A program made the position numbers and the translations under genes. Under the pieces are notes generated by a model. The model saw nothing but the letters and a program-made list of their open reading frames with translations, searched no databases and had not been told where the DNA came from. Positions 25,077-34,649 of a stretch of 64,000 bases of DNA are shown piece by piece. Position 1 is the stretch's first letter. The number at the start of each line of letters is the position of its first letter. Source of the DNA: Desulfovibrio sp. JY (lineage in GTDB: Bacteria; Desulfobacterota; Desulfovibrionia; Desulfovibrionales; Desulfovibrionaceae); NCBI GenBank assembly GCA_021730285.1, contig CP082962.1, positions 1,612,001 through 1,676,000 on the forward strand, given 5' to 3'.

Positions 25077-26224
25077 GACTCGACCTGCATGGGCTTTCCG
25101 ACCTCATGCAGGGCTCGCGCACCTATATTGCCAATCTGGCCGCCCGGCTGCCCTTTGCCGCGCCGGACATCGATTTTGTCTATTATGTCGCCGATCCCCA
25201 GGGGCCGGCCGCCCGGGCCCTGGCCCCGGGCGCGTCGAACGTCGTGTTGCGGCCCATTCCGCCGGGGCGCTTCGGTCGGCTGGTCCGGCCGTTTCCGGCC
25301 CGGGCGGCGCGCGAGGTGGACGTGCTGCACTGCCAGTACGTCGGCCCCCTGGTCGGCGGCCCGCCGACGGTGCTCACGGTGCACGACATCCTGCACGAAT
25401 CCCTGCCCCAATACTTTCCCAGGGGACTCGGCTCGCTCATGCGGCTGCTCTATCCGGGCAGCGCCCGCCGGGCCGGGATGGTGCTGACCGTTTCGGAGTT
25501 CAGCCGCCGGGAGATCGTTTCGCGATACCGCGTGCCCGGGGACAGGGTGGCGTTTGCCTTTAACGGCGTTGGCGAAGGCTTTTTCCCCGTGACCGATCCG
25601 GCGCGCCTTGCCGCCGTGCGCCGGCGGCTCGGGCTCCCGGAAGGGCCGTACCTGCTCTATCTCGGGCGTATCGAGCCGCGCAAGAATCTGCCCGGACTCG
25701 TGGCCGCCTATCGCATCTTGCGTCGGGAGATGGGACCGGCCGCGCCGTTTCTGGTCCTGGCCGGCGGCCGGGACCGGCTTTTCGCCGCGTTTCACGAAGC
25801 CATACGTCGCGACGGGGGCGGGGAGGGCATCGTTTTCACCGGCTCCGTGCCGCAGGAGGATCTGCCCGCGCTTTACAGCGGTGCGGCGGCCTTTGCCTAT
25901 CCGAGCTTTGGCGAGGGATTCGGCCTGCCCGTGGCCGAGGCCATGGCCTGCGGCGCGCCGGTGGTGGCGAGCACGGCCGCGTCCGTGCCCGAGGTGGCGG
26001 GGGACGCGGCCCTGCTGGTCGATCCGTCGGATACCGAAGGGTTGGCCGCCGCGCTTGGGCGCGTGCTGACGGACGCCGCGCTTGCCGCCATGCTGCGGCA
26101 AAAGGGGCTGGACCGGGCGCGGGAGCTCACCTGGGACGCGGCCGTTTCCCTGGCCGTTGCCGCCTACCGCCGGGTGGGCGGGGGAAAGGACGCGGTTACG
26201 CCTCGCCCCGGCATTCGGGAATGA
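25067..26224 (+). CDS. Family 4 glycosyltransferase
   Basis: 385 residues with the GT-B layout of GT4 enzymes. N-terminal half: VGLDLHGLSDLMQGSRTY and HDILHESLPQYF. C-terminal nucleotide-sugar site: YLGRIEPRKN and YPSFGEGFGLPVAEAMACG with the conserved glutamates. It transfers a sugar from an NDP-sugar with retention of configuration. It starts inside the end of the GT2 gene and is the last plus-strand gene of the cluster; its 3' end overlaps the opposing histidine kinase gene by 29 bases. Confidence 0.88.
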   Translation: MRVGLDLHGLSDLMQGSRTYIANLAARLPFAAPDIDFVYYVADPQGPAARALAPGASNVVLRPIPPGRFGRLVRPFPARAAREVDVLHCQYVGPLVGGPPTVLTVHDILHESLPQYFPRGLGSLMRLLYPGSARRAGMVLTVSEFSRREIVSRYRVPGDRVAFAFNGVGEGFFPVTDPARLAAVRRRLGLPEGPYLLYLGRIEPRKNLPGLVAAYRILRREMGPAAPFLVLAGGRDRLFAAFHEAIRRDGGGEGIVFTGSVPQEDLPALYSGAAAFAYPSFGEGFGLPVAEAMACGAPVVASTAASVPEVAGDAALLVDPSDTEGLAAALGRVLTDAALAAMLRQKGLDRARELTWDAAVSLAVAAYRRVGGGKDAVTPRPGIRE

Positions 26225-27833
26225 CCGCGTCCATGGCCCGGGCCAGCGCGTCCAGGTCCACGGGCTTGACCACGTAGCCGTCGACCCCGGCGGCCAGCGC
26301 CTGTTCCCGGTCCCCGGTCAGGGCCTGGGCAGTAAGGGCCAAAATGGGCACCGCCGGATTGCGCGCCCCGGCCGAGCCGTCCCGCACGGCCCGGGTGGCG
26401 GAAAGCCCGTCCAGAAGCGGCATCCGCACATCCATCAGCACGCAATCGAAATCTTCCCGGGCCAGTCTGGCCAGGCCTTCCCGGCCGTTTTCCGCCATGA
26501 CCGCCTCGCAGCCGAGCCGTTGCAGCATGGCCCGCATGGTCAGCCGGTTGATGGCTTCGTCCTCCACCACCAGGACCCGGCGGCCGATGAGGCAGGGCTT
26601 GGCGAAAGCCGGGGCCGGGCTGGCCTCTCCCGGCGGCAGCACGAAGGGCAGGCGCACCCGCACCTCCGTGCCTTTTCCCACCTGGCTGGACAGCAGAATG
26701 CGGCCGCCCATGCGCTCGGCCAGTGCCCGGACGATGGTCAGGCCCAGCCCCTGCCCGCCGTAGGTACGGGTCACCGAGGCGTCGGCCTGGGCGAAGGCGT
26801 CGAGCACGTGGGCCAGTTTGGCGGCGGGGATGCCGATGCCGGTGTCCCGCACGGCGAATTCGAGCATGGCCAGGCCCGCGGCATCAGGCTGGGGCAGCGG
26901 GGTCACGTCCAGTTCCACCTTGCCGAACGTGGTGTATTTGATGGCGTTTCCGGTGAGGTTGTAGAGGATCTGGCGCAGCCGGGCCGGATCGCCGCACAGG
27001 TGGGCCGGGATTGCCGGGGCCACGTGGCTGGAAAATTCCAGCCCTTTGATGGCGGCCTCGTGGGTGAAGGAGGCGATGATCGGGTCGAGGACGTCGCCCA
27101 CGGTGAAAAGCTCGTCGGACAGGGTCATGGTGCCGGCGTCCAGGCTGGAGAAGTCGAGGATGTCGGAGAGAAGGCGCAGCAGGGCGGCGGCCGCGTCCAT
27201 GGCCGTGTGCAGATATTCGTCTTGTTCCGGCGAATGGGGGGTGGCGAGCAGCAGCTGGAGCATGCCCATGACGCCGTTTAAGGGCGTGCGGATTTCATGG
27301 CTCATGTTGGCCAGAAAGGCGGATTTGGCCTGGCTGGCGCTGCGGGCCTGGGCCAGGGCCGCGTTTTTGGCCTCCTCGGCGGCCCGGCGGGCGGTGATGT
27401 CCTGGAGCATGATCTGGAAAACCCGGCCGGTGTCGTCCAGGGGACTGAAATCGACCTGGACCGGCAGCCAGGTGCCGTCCTTGCGGCGGTAGCGGCGCTC
27501 GACGGAAAAGGGCAGGCCGGCCAGGGCGGCCAGGGGACCGGCCTGGGAGGAAACCAGGCGCAGGTCGTCGGGATGGATGATGTCCCGGATGTTGGTGGCG
27601 CGGAGTTCCTCGTGGCTATACCCCAGCAGTTCCTGGGCCCGGGGATTGGCGTCGAGCAGATTCCCCTCGGGATCGCCGAGCAGGATGCCCATGACGGAAC
27701 GTTCGAAGAAGAGTTCGGACCGCTGGTGTCGTTGGCGCAGGCTGGATACCAGGGCCTCGAGGGTTGCTACCCGGCGTTTGAGGGCGTCCTGCGGGGGGGA
27801 CGCGGATACGTTGCTGTCGACGGCCATGCGCAT
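26196..27833 (-). CDS. Hybrid histidine kinase (PAS-HisKA-HATPase-REC)
   Basis: 545 residues, no membrane segment, so cytoplasmic. A coiled-coil start leads into a PAS domain (about 40-150), then the HisKA box FLANMSHEIRTPLN with His179, the ATP-binding domain (DTGIGIPAAKL, GGQGLGLTIV) and a C-terminal receiver (VLVVEDEAINRL, phospho-acceptor in LMDVRMPLLDG). It passes phosphate internally and then to an unknown partner. Two starts are possible (27833 and 27827). Its 3' end overlaps the GT4 gene on the other strand. Confidence 0.9.
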   Translation of the reverse strand: MRMAVDSNVSASPPQDALKRRVATLEALVSSLRQRHQRSELFFERSVMGILLGDPEGNLLDANPRAQELLGYSHEELRATNIRDIIHPDDLRLVSSQAGPLAALAGLPFSVERRYRRKDGTWLPVQVDFSPLDDTGRVFQIMLQDITARRAAEEAKNAALAQARSASQAKSAFLANMSHEIRTPLNGVMGMLQLLLATPHSPEQDEYLHTAMDAAAALLRLLSDILDFSSLDAGTMTLSDELFTVGDVLDPIIASFTHEAAIKGLEFSSHVAPAIPAHLCGDPARLRQILYNLTGNAIKYTTFGKVELDVTPLPQPDAAGLAMLEFAVRDTGIGIPAAKLAHVLDAFAQADASVTRTYGGQGLGLTIVRALAERMGGRILLSSQVGKGTEVRVRLPFVLPPGEASPAPAFAKPCLIGRRVLVVEDEAINRLTMRAMLQRLGCEAVMAENGREGLARLAREDFDCVLMDVRMPLLDGLSATRAVRDGSAGARNPAVPILALTAQALTGDREQALAAGVDGYVVKPVDLDALARAMDAVIPECRGEA

Positions 27834-28063
27834 GCCCCATGAAAAAGAGGAAAGCGTCGGTTGCGAACGTTGAGGCGCGATGCCGGAAAATCGAATAATG
27901 CAACCTCCTTTATTGCATTCCCGCGCCCTTTGCGCAAGGGAAGGGACGGCGGCGGCTGTTTTGGGGCCACGCGAATTTGGCGAAACAACTTGCCCATGCC
28001 GCGCCGTGGCCTGTACAAGCCAGCCAAAACGGGCAGGCTTAAAGCCTCCCTCAAGGAACGGGT

Positions 28064-28888
28064 ATGGACGAAATACAACGCGAGGCCCGCTGGGCCTTGT
28101 CCCTGGACGGGAAAATAGCGCTGTCCAAAGACATCGTCGCCGGGGCCATCGGCCGGTTCGGACCGGATTTCCGGCTGGCCTGGACCGGGGCCAAGGACAG
28201 CACGCTGGTGCTTTGGATCACGCGGCAGGTCTGCGCCGAACGGGGGCTTGCCATGCCCCGGGTGGTGACCATCAACGAAGGCGACCCCTTTGACGAGGTC
28301 GTGGCGTTTCAAAAGCGCCTGGTCGAGGCCTGGGGACTGGATCTGACCGTCGTCGCCAACGACGACGTCCTGTCGCGCAAGCCGCGTATCGGGGACGTCG
28401 TTCCCGTGGCCGCGCTGTCCGAGGACAGCCGGGCGGAACTGGCCCGTACGGGGTTTACCGGCGAGGCCTTTCCCTTCGATCCGGAATCGCCCCTCGGCAA
28501 CCAGCTGATGAAGGTCGCGCCCTTAAACGCCTTTTTGCGCCGGGAGGGCGTGGCGGCGCTCGGCACGGCCATCCGCTGGGACGAACACCCGGCCCGGGCC
28601 CACGAGGACTACGAAAGCCCGCGCGAAGACCCGCCGCATACGCGCATCCACCCCATCCTGCACATGCTCGAGCGCGACGTGTGGGACATCACGCGCGGCA
28701 ATGACATCCCCTTCTGCGAGCTCTACCGGCAAGGCTACCGCAGCCTCGGCACCAAGACCGGCACCGTGCGCCAAAGCGATCTGCCGGCCTGGGAGCAGGA
28801 TCTCACCGACCGCTCCGGGGAGCGGGCCGGCCGGGATCAGGAAAAGGAAGAGGCCATGGAGCAGCTGCGCGCCCTGGGCTACATGTAG
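28064..28888 (+). CDS. PAPS reductase/ATP pyrophosphatase-family enzyme
   Basis: 274 residues of the adenine-nucleotide alpha-hydrolase fold. The P-loop-like motif is WTGAKDST (usual SGGKDST) near residue 40. Later segments PFDPESPLGNQLMKV and the aspartate-rich HEDYESPREDPPHTR fit the PAPS-reductase/CysD-like group. No Cys-rich reductase C-terminus is seen, so classical PAPS reduction to sulfite is doubtful; an adenylation or sulfur-transfer role is as likely. CAAGGAACG precedes the ATG. It is convergent with a small exported-protein gene. Confidence 0.75.
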   Translation: MDEIQREARWALSLDGKIALSKDIVAGAIGRFGPDFRLAWTGAKDSTLVLWITRQVCAERGLAMPRVVTINEGDPFDEVVAFQKRLVEAWGLDLTVVANDDVLSRKPRIGDVVPVAALSEDSRAELARTGFTGEAFPFDPESPLGNQLMKVAPLNAFLRREGVAALGTAIRWDEHPARAHEDYESPREDPPHTRIHPILHMLERDVWDITRGNDIPFCELYRQGYRSLGTKTGTVRQSDLPAWEQDLTDRSGERAGRDQEKEEAMEQLRALGYM

Positions 28889-28905
28889 GCCGGGCCGCCC
28901 CGGCG

Positions 28906-29250
28906 TCACCGGGTGGGCAGGGAATCGACGTAGAGGCTGAGCGAGCCGTCCTCGTCGCGGTAGATGCTGCCGGTCAGGGTGACTCGTTTGCCTTTGAATT
29001 TCTTCTGGAACGCCTCTTCCTGTTCCAGGTTGATGGCGTCCGGGGTGAGGACCAGATAGGTGACGCCGTCGTCCGTGGTCAAAAGCAGGCCGTCGGTATA
29101 GTCTTCTTCCACGATGCCGGTGACGCTGGCGCCGGTTTTGATGGGCCGCGTGTCGTCGTCCGGGGTCGCGGCCTGGGCCGGGCCGGAAGCAAGCAGCCAC
29201 GAAAAAAGGGCAGCCAGGCAAAACGTCAGGGCCAAACGCCGCGTATTCAT
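28906..29250 (-). CDS. Small exported protein, possible OB-fold
   Basis: 114 residues with a Sec signal peptide ending SGPAQAAT. The mature part has strands such as SVTGIVEEDYTDGLLLTT and RVTLTGSIYRDEDGSLSL, typical of a small OB-fold-like beta-barrel. A periplasmic role is likely; function unknown. GGAGG lies upstream of the start on the minus strand. Confidence 0.65.
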   Translation of the reverse strand: MNTRRLALTFCLAALFSWLLASGPAQAATPDDDTRPIKTGASVTGIVEEDYTDGLLLTTDDGVTYLVLTPDAINLEQEEAFQKKFKGKRVTLTGSIYRDEDGSLSLYVDSLPTR

Positions 29251-29405
29251 GCCGCCTCCGCGCGATGCGATGTGGTGGAACGCCGTCCGGCCGGGTGGTT
29301 CCGGCGGGACGCAATGGCTTTATACCGGATCGGGTCGGTCGGCAATCGTCGGGCAATCGTGCGTCCGCCTTGCCAAAAACGCTTTCCCCGACATATATTG
29401 GGCGC

Positions 29406-30980
29406 ATGTCCGAGAACAAGCCATCCCCGGCGCGCAGCCGGGTGTCCGCCCCCCTGGGGACGCTTCGCGGGGGGCTTTACGCCCTGGCCCGCCGCAACGC
29501 CGAGGCCGCTCCCGACGGCGCGTCCATCCTCTGCGGGACCACGGTCGTGCGCCACGGCGAACTGGCCGAGCGCGCGGCCCGGCTGGCGGCTGCCCTGGCC
29601 GAGCGCGGCCTGGGCAAGGGCGGGCGTCTGGCCGTGCTGTCCCGCAAGACCCCGGCGGCCATCACCGCGTTTCTCGCCGCAGCCGCCTGTGGCGGCGTCT
29701 TTTTCCCCCTGGACCCCAACCAGCCGCCGCCGGTCCTGCGCGCCGTGCTCGACCGGCTGGCTCCGGCCTTGGTCTGCGTCGCGGCCGAATTCTTGCCCCT
29801 GCTCGAAAACCTGACCGGCGGCAAGCCGCCCTTTGCCCTGGTCGTCATGGACAGGGGCGAGGCGGCCGGGAACGCCGTTCCCCCCGGGCTGTCGGATTTC
29901 GAGGCGCTGTGCGCCGGGCCGTTCCCGGCCGCCCTGCCCGAAGTCGGGCCGGACGACCCGGTCTATTTGAACTTCACCTCCGGCACCACGGGCGCGCCCA
30001 AGGGGGCCGTGACCACGCTCGGCAACCTGATCGCCAACACCGAGGCTTCGGTGGCCGCCTTCGCGCTCACGGCCGAGGATGTGCATCTGTGCCTGATGCC
30101 GGCGTTCGTCCATCCCCACGAGACGCTCATGCGGCCGCTTTTTCTCGGCGGCCCGCTCGTCCTGTGCGACCGGGTGGCGGCCAAGGCCGTGGCCGGGGCG
30201 TGTACGCGCCACAAGGTGACGGCGCTTATGGCCGTGGCCGCCATCTACGAAACCCTGCTGCGCCTGCCGGCGGGCTCGGGCAATCCCCTGGCCACGGTCC
30301 GGGTGGCCGAATCCGGCGGCATGCACGTGCCCTCCGCCCTGGCCTCCGGGCTTCTGGCGCGCTTTTCCCTGTCCATCCTGCCTGTTTGGGGCAGCACCGA
30401 AACCACGGGCGTGGGGCTCGCCAACCGGCCGGGCGAGGCCCATGCCGCCTGCCGGCTTGGGCGGCCGGTTCCCGGTTACCTGGCCCGGGTCGTGCGCGAG
30501 GACGGCTCCGAGGCCGAGTGCGGCGAACCCGGGGAACTGGTCGTATCCGGGCCGGGGGTGTGCCCCGGGTATTTCGGCGAGGAGGCGCGGCCGGAATTTC
30601 GCCTCTTTGGCGGGCGCTTTCGCACGGGCGACATCGTGCGCCGCGAGCCCGACGGCGCGTTTTATTTCGCCGGCCGCCAAAGCATGTTGCTCAAGGTCGG
30701 CGGCATGAAGGTCTTTCCGGTGGAGATCGAGGAGGCGCTTCGAACGCATCCGGACGTGGCCGAGTGCATCGTCATTCCCGAGGCCGACGTGCTGCGCGGC
30801 GAGGTGGCCAAAGCCGTGGTGGTGCCGCGCGCCGGGACCGAACTGTCCCCGGCCGGGCTGCGCCATTATCTTGTCGGCCGGCTGCACCGCATGAAGATGC
30901 CGCGCGTTATCGAAGTCCGCGAGGCGCTGCCCAGAACCCCAGGAGGAAAAATCGCATGGCGCGCCCTCGTGTCGCCCTAG
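29406..30980 (+). CDS. AMP-binding acyl-CoA/acid ligase
   Basis: 524 residues of the ANL adenylate-forming family. Motifs: NFTSGTTGAPKGAV (A3), WGSTETTGVG (A5), FRTGDIV (A7), and the C-terminal catalytic lysine in RTPGGKIAW. These enzymes activate a carboxylic acid with ATP and pass it to CoA or a carrier. The substrate is not readable. The start at 29406 was taken as the first methionine before the domain. It overlaps the DUF362 gene by 25 bases, so the two proteins are made together. Confidence 0.85.
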   Translation: MSENKPSPARSRVSAPLGTLRGGLYALARRNAEAAPDGASILCGTTVVRHGELAERAARLAAALAERGLGKGGRLAVLSRKTPAAITAFLAAAACGGVFFPLDPNQPPPVLRAVLDRLAPALVCVAAEFLPLLENLTGGKPPFALVVMDRGEAAGNAVPPGLSDFEALCAGPFPAALPEVGPDDPVYLNFTSGTTGAPKGAVTTLGNLIANTEASVAAFALTAEDVHLCLMPAFVHPHETLMRPLFLGGPLVLCDRVAAKAVAGACTRHKVTALMAVAAIYETLLRLPAGSGNPLATVRVAESGGMHVPSALASGLLARFSLSILPVWGSTETTGVGLANRPGEAHAACRLGRPVPGYLARVVREDGSEAECGEPGELVVSGPGVCPGYFGEEARPEFRLFGGRFRTGDIVRREPDGAFYFAGRQSMLLKVGGMKVFPVEIEEALRTHPDVAECIVIPEADVLRGEVAKAVVVPRAGTELSPAGLRHYLVGRLHRMKMPRVIEVREALPRTPGGKIAWRALVSP

Positions 30981-32182
30981 CCTCGCGTCCGGTGCCCGAA
31001 AGCCCAAGCGACTACACGGCCAAAAGTCTGGCGGTCGTGGCCGTGCTGGTGGCCGAAGCCGTCGGGGCCTGCTGCGATCTGCCGGGGATGGTCCGGGGCA
31101 GGCGCGTGCTGGTCAAGCCCAATCTGGTGCGCCCCGATCCCCGCAATCCCTGCGCCATCGTGACGGACGAGCGGGTCATCCTGGCCCTGGTGCGCCTGCT
31201 GCGCGACGCCGGGGCGGCCAAGGTGCTGGTCGGCGACAACCCGGGCTACGGCCTGTCCCTGGAGCGGGCCCTGTCCTGCCTTTCCGATTTCACCAAGGCG
31301 GTTGCCGCCTGCGGCGGGGAAGTGGTCCATTTCGACCGCGACGCGCCCGTGGTCGTGGCCAATCCCGACGCCTTTCTCTTCGATCCGGTGCTTGTGCCGC
31401 GCCCCGTGGTCGAGGCCGACGTGCTTATAAACGTGCCCAAGATGAAGACCCACGTGCACACGCTGGTCACCCTCGGCATCAAGAATCTCTACGGCCTGGT
31501 GTGCGACGAGCAGCGCATGTTCTGCCACCGCAACGACATAAGTGCCAAGGTGGTGGATATCCTGCGCGTGGTCCGACCGGCGCTTACCGTGCTCGACGGC
31601 TTGTGGGCGGTGCAGGGCCAGGCCCCGCTGTCCGGGGCGGCGGTGCCGGACATGAACGTGATCGCGGCCGGAACGGATGTGTGCGCCGTGGATACCGTGG
31701 CGGCCGACCTCATGGGCATCGGCGCGGGCGAGGTGGCCATGCTGCGCCTGGCCCGGCAGGAGGGCCTGGGCGAGACCGACCTTGCCGCCATCGAGGTGGT
31801 GGGGGCCGATCCGGACATGCTGCGGCGCGTTTTCACGCGGCCGGTCATCGGCTGCGCCGGGGCCTACGCTGCGGTGCGGGTGCTGGAGGGCGGGGCCTGT
31901 TTCGGCTGTCTGTCGGCCCTGCGCCATTCCCTGGACAAGCTGGCCAGCGAAGGCGCGTTCGCCGGGCGCGAGCCGGTGACGCTCTATGTCGGCGTGCCCA
32001 TGCCCGAACGCCGCAACCTGCGCAACGTCAAGGGCGAACCGTGGTGCTTCGGGGCCTGCGCCGCGCCGCTTGTCTACGACACCCGCCACAACACGGGACT
32101 CGCCCACTTTATTCCCGGCTGCCCGCCGCATATTTTGGACTTTTACAAGGCGTATAACGTCGCTGGGGGAAAACTTTTCTGA
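30956..32182 (+). CDS. DUF362 domain protein, coupled to the AMP-ligase
   Basis: 408 residues. The DUF362 core runs through VLVKPNLVRPDPRNP, NVPKMKTHVHTLVTLGIKNLYG and DVCAVDTVAADLMG. Many family members carry an added ferredoxin domain; this one does not, though it has cysteine-rich pockets (EGGACFGCLSA, WCFGACAAP). AGGAGGA sits just before the ATG. Overlap with the ligase suggests they act on one substrate, but no reaction is known. The last codons (GGKLF) lie in hairpin B4. Confidence 0.75.
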   Translation: MARPRVALASRPVPESPSDYTAKSLAVVAVLVAEAVGACCDLPGMVRGRRVLVKPNLVRPDPRNPCAIVTDERVILALVRLLRDAGAAKVLVGDNPGYGLSLERALSCLSDFTKAVAACGGEVVHFDRDAPVVVANPDAFLFDPVLVPRPVVEADVLINVPKMKTHVHTLVTLGIKNLYGLVCDEQRMFCHRNDISAKVVDILRVVRPALTVLDGLWAVQGQAPLSGAAVPDMNVIAAGTDVCAVDTVAADLMGIGAGEVAMLRLARQEGLGETDLAAIEVVGADPDMLRRVFTRPVIGCAGAYAAVRVLEGGACFGCLSALRHSLDKLASEGAFAGREPVTLYVGVPMPERRNLRNVKGEPWCFGACAAPLVYDTRHNTGLAHFIPGCPPHILDFYKAYNVAGGKLF

Positions 32183-32198
32183 AGAAAGCTTTCCCCCC
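32165..32198. terminator. Hairpin B4, family-B palindrome across the 3' end of the DUF362 gene
   Basis: GGGGGAAAACTTTTC pairs with GAAAGCTTTCCCCCC. It includes the stop codon of the plus-strand gene and ends 18 bases from the stop of the minus-strand CheW gene, so it may serve both. Confidence 0.5.
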
Positions 32199-32215
32199 GG
32201 ATGCTTTCGCTTCGC

Positions 32216-32704
32216 TTACGCGGCGTCGGCGTCGTTCTGCCGGGCCTCGTCAAGGCTGAACAGCCGCTGCGTATCGAGCACGATGACGAACTGGTCGCCG
32301 TGCCGGCTGATGCCCTGGACGCAGGCGGTGTCCGCCGCCATGCCCATGGCTGGGGGCGGGACGATGTTCGCGGCGTCGAGTTCCAGCACTTCCTTGACCG
32401 ATTCCGTCAGTCCGCCGATGAGGCGTATCTTCCCCTGCGTGGCCTGTTCCATGATGACGATGCGCGTGTTGATGGTTTGTTCCACCGGCCCGAGCCCCAG
32501 CCGTTGGCCGAGATCCATCACGGGCACGGCCTCGCCCCGCACGTCGACCATGCCGCACATGGCCGGCGGCATGTGCGGCACGCGGGTGATGTCGGTGAAA
32601 TCCAGGATTTCCCGGACCGCGAAGATATCGATGGCGAAGCAGGAGCCCTGGCCAAGGGTCAGGGTCAGATAGCGCCTGCTCGCCGATGCGGCGTTTTCTT
32701 CCAT
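32216..32704 (-). CDS. CheW-like chemotaxis adaptor
   Basis: 162 residues, a single CheW domain: YLTLTLGQGSCFAIDIFAVREIL, MVDVRGEAVPVMDLGQRLG and GISRHGDQFVIVLDTQRLF. It couples receptors to the CheA kinase. Start chosen at 32704 after TGGAGC; an upstream in-frame methionine is not needed. It is followed upstream on the same strand by the chemoreceptor gene (146 bases apart), so the two probably form a receptor-adaptor pair. Confidence 0.92.
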   Translation of the reverse strand: MEENAASASRRYLTLTLGQGSCFAIDIFAVREILDFTDITRVPHMPPAMCGMVDVRGEAVPVMDLGQRLGLGPVEQTINTRIVIMEQATQGKIRLIGGLTESVKEVLELDAANIVPPPAMGMAADTACVQGISRHGDQFVIVLDTQRLFSLDEARQNDADAA

Positions 32705-32849
32705 GGCAATGCTCCACAATGCGGCCCGGCTTTGGGGCCGGGTCCGCGCTTCCGGCTCGCGCCGTGCGCCCGCGCCTCGTGATATGGGGAAGTGCGGGGA
32801 CACGGCGCATCGTTGGCGTCAAAAGTGAATGGCTTGATCGGACGCGACG

Positions 32850-34649
32850 CTAGAAGCGTTCGAACAGGGCCTCGTCCGCCTCGCCGGGCGCTTGTGGGAT
32901 CGGCGCCGGATCGGGCAGGGGCCTTTTCTTCAGATTCAGACCAGGTTTATGGCCGTTGCCGCCAACGCCGGCCCGGCGCTTCTTTTCGCCCGCTACGCCC
33001 GTCGTGCGCCCATCCTGGCCGGCGACCTGGAAAAAGCCCACCGTGCTGACGAGCTGTTCGGCTTGCGAGGAGAGCTCCTCGGCGGTGGAGGCCAGCTCCT
33101 CGGAGGCCGAGGCGTTTTGCTGCACGACCTGATCGAGCTGTTGCAGCCCCTTGTTGACCTGTTCCGCGCCGGCGCTCTGCTCGTTGGAAGCCGCGGCGAT
33201 TTCCTGCACCAGGTCGGAGGTCTTGAGGATATCGGGCACGAGCTTTTCCAGAAGCCGGCCGGCCCGTTCGGCCACGTCCAGGCTCGAGGCCGACAGGCCG
33301 TTGATTTCCGCCGCCGCGGCCTGGCTGCGTTCGGCCAGCTTCCTGACCTCGGAGGCCACCACGGCGAAGCCCCGGCCGTGTTCGCCGGCCCGGGCCGCTT
33401 CCACGGCGGCGTTTAAGGCGAGCAAGTCGGTCTGGCGGGCGATTTCCTCGATGATGGAAATCTTGGTGGCGATCTGGCGCATGGCCGCCACGGTTTCGGC
33501 CATGGCCTGTCCGGACTCCTTGGCGTCCTGGCCGGCCTTGCTCGCCAGGGCTTCGGTCTGGCGGGCGTTGTCGGCGTTGCGCATGATGGAGCCGCTGATC
33601 TCCTCCATGGAGGAGGAGCTTTCCTCAACGGACGCGGCCTGTTCCGAGGCCCCCTGGGACAGGGATTCGGACGAAGCGCTCAATTCCTCGGCCCCGGAGG
33701 CCATGTTCTCGGCGCCGCTTTGGACTTCTTCCACGACCAGGGTCAGGCGCTTGATCATGGCGTCCAGGGATTCCATGAGCGTGTCGGCCGGGCTCCGTTT
33801 CGCCACGGCGATCCGCAGGTCGCCCTGGGCCATGCTGCCGGCGACCGCCGTCACCTCGCTTTCGGCCTTGGCCACTTCGCGCAGGGCCTGGCAGACCTGT
33901 CCCACTTCGTCGGCCCGCTCGAAGGTGAGTTTGTGGGTCAGGTCGCCCCGGGCGAGCCCCTTGGCGAAATCCACGCAGGCCGCGAGCGGTCCGGCGATGC
34001 CCCGGGAAATGCTCCAGCCGAGGGCCATGCCGACCAGCACGGCCACGGCGATGACAAGGGTCAGCATGGTGCGGCTTTGCTTGTACAGATCCGCCGCTTC
34101 CCGGGCGTAGCTCTTGGCGTTGTCTTCCTTATGCCGGACGACTTCCTCGATGAGGTCGTCCAGGGCCCGGGTCCTGTCGCGGCCGGCTCCCATGGACAAG
34201 GCCACCGAGGCCCGGTTTGCCTCGAGATCCTCGCTCTTGGTGGCGCTCACGATCTGGTCCCAGATCGGCACCACGGATTGCCAGGCCTGCTCGAGGCGGG
34301 TCAGCATGGCCTGGCCTTCCTGGGAGACGAAGAGCGGCCGGGCAGTGGCGATCTGTTCCGCAAATTTTTTCTTGTAATGGTCGATACGCTGGATGAGCTT
34401 GCCGCGCTCCTCGCGGGAGGTGGACAAGATAAGGTTCTTTGTGGCCCGATCGGCGTAGACAAGGTTGACATTGGCTTCCTGGATGGCCGCGACGCCCAGC
34501 AGTTCCCGCTCGTAGAGCGTGTCCGTCATGTCGCTGATAAGCCCCATGTTGTGCAGACCCAGCAGGCCGACCGCCATGACGATCAGAGACATCAGGATGA
34601 AGGAACCAATCAACTTCGGCCCCACACGCATGTTATGAAACCATTGCAT
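32850..34649 (-). CDS. Methyl-accepting chemotaxis protein with 4-helix-bundle sensor
   Basis: 599 residues. TM1 (about 12-32), a periplasmic four-helix bundle (about 33-185), TM2 near 190-210, HAMP, then the signalling domain with hairpin tip [20 protein letters not shown] and [16 protein letters not shown]. The C-terminus ends in a Pro-rich tail and EALFERF, which resembles the WxxF-type CheR tether with Phe in place of Trp. AGGAGA lies upstream of the start at 34649. The ligand is unknown. Confidence 0.93.
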   Translation of the reverse strand: MQWFHNMRVGPKLIGSFILMSLIVMAVGLLGLHNMGLISDMTDTLYERELLGVAAIQEANVNLVYADRATKNLILSTSREERGKLIQRIDHYKKKFAEQIATARPLFVSQEGQAMLTRLEQAWQSVVPIWDQIVSATKSEDLEANRASVALSMGAGRDRTRALDDLIEEVVRHKEDNAKSYAREAADLYKQSRTMLTLVIAVAVLVGMALGWSISRGIAGPLAACVDFAKGLARGDLTHKLTFERADEVGQVCQALREVAKAESEVTAVAGSMAQGDLRIAVAKRSPADTLMESLDAMIKRLTLVVEEVQSGAENMASGAEELSASSESLSQGASEQAASVEESSSSMEEISGSIMRNADNARQTEALASKAGQDAKESGQAMAETVAAMRQIATKISIIEEIARQTDLLALNAAVEAARAGEHGRGFAVVASEVRKLAERSQAAAAEINGLSASSLDVAERAGRLLEKLVPDILKTSDLVQEIAAASNEQSAGAEQVNKGLQQLDQVVQQNASASEELASTAEELSSQAEQLVSTVGFFQVAGQDGRTTGVAGEKKRRAGVGGNGHKPGLNLKKRPLPDPAPIPQAPGEADEALFERF

